DNA from: an uncultured Burkholderiales bacterium
Lineage (GTDB): Bacteria; Pseudomonadota; Gammaproteobacteria; Burkholderiales; Burkholderiaceae_C
Direction of reading: 5' to 3'
Length of the DNA stretch: 6,691 nucleotides
Assembly (NCBI GenBank): GCA_903887655.1
Contig: CAISQQ010000531.1
Location: 1-6,691 of the forward strand
Part shown: positions 5,004-6,691 of the stretch, in pieces
Layout of the letters: each line of letters begins with the position of its first letter
Position numbering within the stretch: position 1 is the stretch's first letter
Translations under genes and position numbers: made by a program
The notes under the pieces: generated by a model
Database searches by the model: none
What the model saw: the letters and a program-made list of their open reading frames with translations, nothing else
Told to the model about the DNA's origin: nothing

Positions 5004-6488
5004 TTGGCAAATTCATCCCCTCCCCCATTGCAAAGCGGCTTGATGTGGTTCAGGCGCGACTTGAGGCTTCAAGACAACCGGGCCTTGGCCCAGGCCATGG
5101 CGCAATGCCAGCACGTGCACGGCTTGTTTGTCTTGGATCGAGCCATTTTGGCGCCTCTGCCCCGAGCCGATCGACGCGTCGAGTTCATTGTCGAGAGCTT
5201 GGCAGCTCTTGACCAAGACATCCGCAGCACCTCCCCCATGCCAGGGGCAGGCCTGATTGTGGAGCACGCCAACGCGCTTGAGAGCGTTCTCAAATGGGCG
5301 CGCGCCTTGCGCGTTCAGGCCGTCTACGCCAACCACGACGATGAGCCCTATAGCCTCGCGCGCGACGCGAGCGTGAGAGACGCCTTGGCGCTGGAGGGCA
5401 TTGCATTTCACACCTTCAAAGACCATGTGATTTTTGAAAGAAGCGAGGTCTTGAGCCTATCGGGGTCGCCCTTCATGGTGTTCACGCCTTATAAAAATGC
5501 CTGGCTCAAACGCTTCACACCAAGCGACGCCCAAGACCAAGGCTCGAGCGCCCACCCAGAGCGCTGGGCACCGCGCCCCCACTCAGCGCCCGCCCTACCC
5601 AGCCTCAAGGACATCGGCTTTGAAGCCACCAATTGGGCAAGTTTGGGACTTCAAGCCGGCGCGGCTGGCGCGCAAAAGTTGTGGCTCGACTTCCAACATC
5701 GAATGCCCAACTACAAAGCAGCACGCGACTACCCGGCCATCAAAGGCGCGAGCTACCTCAGTGTTCACCTGCGCTTTGGCACCTTGTCCATCCGGGAGTT
5801 GGTCAGGCACGCCCATGCCCAAAGCGCAGGCGACTGTGAGGGCTCAGCGGTGTGGCTCAGTGAGCTCATCTGGCGAGACTTTTACCACCAGATCATGCAC
5901 CACCACCCACGGGTGGTGACCCAGGCCTTCAAGCCCGACTACGACCGCATCGAGTGGGAAACCGGCGACGCCGCCAACCAACTCTTGGCCGCTTGGTGCG
6001 CGGGCCAGACCGGTTACCCCTTGGTGGATGCGGCCATGCGCCAACTCAATCAAACGGGCTACATGCACAACCGCTTGCGCATGGTCACGGCCTCATTTTT
6101 GGTGAAAGACTTGGGGCTTGATTGGCGCCGCGGCGAGGCCTATTTCGCCCAGCATTTGAACGACTTTGATCTGGCCGCCAACAACGGCGGCTGGCAGTGG
6201 GCGAGCTCGAGCGGCTGTGATGCGCAGCCTTACTTTCGCATCTTCAACCCCATCACCCAAAGCGAGAAATTTGACCCCCAAGGCAAATTCATCCGCCGCT
6301 ATGTGCCTGAACTCGCCGACTGGCCCGATGAGGCCTTGCACGCGCCTTGGATCTATGCGCAAAAGAAAGGGGGCCCCAGCACCTCAGTGCTGGGCAAAGA
6401 CTACCCCTTGCCCATCGTCGATCACGCGAGCGCCCGCAACAAAACTTTGTGGCGCTACGGTGTGGTGAAAAGCCAAAAAACCCAGTGA
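5004..6488 (+). CDS. phrB: Deoxyribodipyrimidine photolyase (class I CPD photolyase)
   Basis: Light-driven flavoenzyme that splits cyclobutane pyrimidine dimers in DNA. The 494-residue protein starts with the antenna-domain strand LMWFRRDLRL (13-22) and carries the catalytic FAD domain: YKAARDYPAIKGASYLSVHLRFGTLSIREL (237-266), ELIWRDFY (287-294), TGYPLVDAAMRQLNQTGYMHNRLRM (336-360), and DFDLAANNGGWQWASSSGCDAQPYFRIFNP (387-416). Aligning by eye with E. coli PhrB, the electron-transfer Trp triad is present (Trp318, Trp374, Trp397), as are the flavin-contact Asn393 and the lesion-site residues Glu287, Trp290, Asn356, Arg357 and Met360, so activity is expected. The antenna cofactor cannot be decided from sequence alone. 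The TTG at 5004 is chosen on its AAAGG site and the need for residues before the first strand. It diverges from yqgE and ends 23 bases from the convergent rubredoxin gene. A cryptochrome-like role is less likely given the close match to CPD photolyases. Confidence 0.96.
   Translation: MANSSPPPLQSGLMWFRRDLRLQDNRALAQAMAQCQHVHGLFVLDRAILAPLPRADRRVEFIVESLAALDQDIRSTSPMPGAGLIVEHANALESVLKWARALRVQAVYANHDDEPYSLARDASVRDALALEGIAFHTFKDHVIFERSEVLSLSGSPFMVFTPYKNAWLKRFTPSDAQDQGSSAHPERWAPRPHSAPALPSLKDIGFEATNWASLGLQAGAAGAQKLWLDFQHRMPNYKAARDYPAIKGASYLSVHLRFGTLSIRELVRHAHAQSAGDCEGSAVWLSELIWRDFYHQIMHHHPRVVTQAFKPDYDRIEWETGDAANQLLAAWCAGQTGYPLVDAAMRQLNQTGYMHNRLRMVTASFLVKDLGLDWRRGEAYFAQHLNDFDLAANNGGWQWASSSGCDAQPYFRIFNPITQSEKFDPQGKFIRRYVPELADWPDEALHAPWIYAQKKGGPSTSVLGKDYPLPIVDHASARNKTLWRYGVVKSQKTQ
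6375..6394. terminator. Perfect hairpin in the 3' part of phrB, possible terminator for the rubredoxin transcript
   Basis: CCCAGCAC (6375-6382), loop CTCA, GTGCTGGG (6387-6394): an 8-bp perfect, GC-rich stem. On the plus strand no T run follows. On the minus strand the stem is followed after GCCCCC by TTTCTTTT, which is terminator-like but not directly adjacent. It lies about 120 bases beyond the rubredoxin stop. It is within phrB coding sequence, so it may be coincidental. Confidence 0.3.
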
Positions 6489-6511
6489 TGGGGCTGACCA
6501 AAAGCTCACGC

Positions 6512-6691
6512 TCAAAGCGGCACCATTTCAAAGTCTTCTTTTCGAGCACCACACTCGGGGCAAGTCCAATTCATGGGCACATCGTTCCAGGCTGTCCCCG
6601 GGGCGATACCGTCTTCGGGAGAGCCCAAGGTGGCATCATAAATCCAGCCACAAATCAAACACATCCATTGGGTCGGGGCAGGGGCAGTCAT
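6512..6691 (-). CDS. rubA: Rubredoxin
   Basis: A small iron protein of 59 residues that carries single electrons in the cytoplasm; partners commonly include alkane or other monooxygenases or oxygen/peroxide-detoxifying enzymes, and none is visible here. The four iron-binding cysteines are in two pairs, MCLICGW (Cys11, Cys14) and WTCPECGARK (Cys44, Cys47), with the conserved middle WIYD...GIAPGTAW..VP. It ends in KEDFEMVPL followed by TGA, the typical rubredoxin C-terminus. Length matches the usual 50-60 residues. The ATG is the last three bases of the window, so the ribosome site and any earlier start are out of view. It is convergent with phrB across 23 bases that contain no obvious terminator. 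The symbol is by convention; the protein identification is firm. Confidence 0.94.
   Translation of the reverse strand: MTAPAPTQWMCLICGWIYDATLGSPEDGIAPGTAWNDVPMNWTCPECGARKEDFEMVPL

Noticed and set aside
6489..6511. Terminator in the phrB-rubredoxin convergent gap.
   Set aside because: Only a weak, widely spaced GTGA/TCAC pairing is seen, with no T run.

Overview
The window looks like ordinary, gene-dense chromosomal DNA from a GC-rich betaproteobacterium, most likely order Burkholderiales and close to Comamonadaceae. This is judged from remembered protein families and gene order, not from a search. Almost every base is coding, genes touch or are 1 to 29 bases apart, and there is no sign of mobile DNA, tRNA, rRNA or CRISPR.

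From 4978 down to 8 the minus strand carries a six-gene array in the order yqgE (AlgH family) - ruvX/yqgF - pyrR - pyrB - pyrC' - plsC. The first five genes are in the same order as the Pseudomonas cluster that ends in pyrB-pyrC'. The core is pyrimidine synthesis. PyrB is aspartate carbamoyltransferase, PyrR is a uracil phosphoribosyltransferase/regulator homologue, and the dihydroorotase-like protein has lost its HxH metal-binding motif, so it is almost certainly a non-catalytic partner of PyrB. The genuine dihydroorotase should be encoded elsewhere in the genome. PlsC (phospholipid synthesis) follows pyrC' after one base. YqgE and RuvX (pre-16S rRNA nuclease / RNase H-like family) head the array.

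A class I CPD photolyase gene, phrB (5004 to 6488, plus strand), diverges from yqgE across a gap of only 25 bases. It converges on a minus-strand rubredoxin gene (6512 to 6691) that ends 23 bases after phrB and whose start is the last codon of the window. The rubredoxin is too short to be picked up by long-ORF scans, but both CxxC pairs are present.

Several starts are non-ATG: TTG for pyrB and phrB and probably GTG for ruvX, each with a reasonable ribosome binding site. The less ordinary points are the pseudo-dihydroorotase, a Ser/Pro-rich insertion in YqgE built partly from a degenerate hexamer repeat, extensions at both ends of RuvX, the very short divergent gap, and a perfect 8-bp hairpin near the 3' end of phrB. 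I found no convincing evidence of a previously undescribed system.
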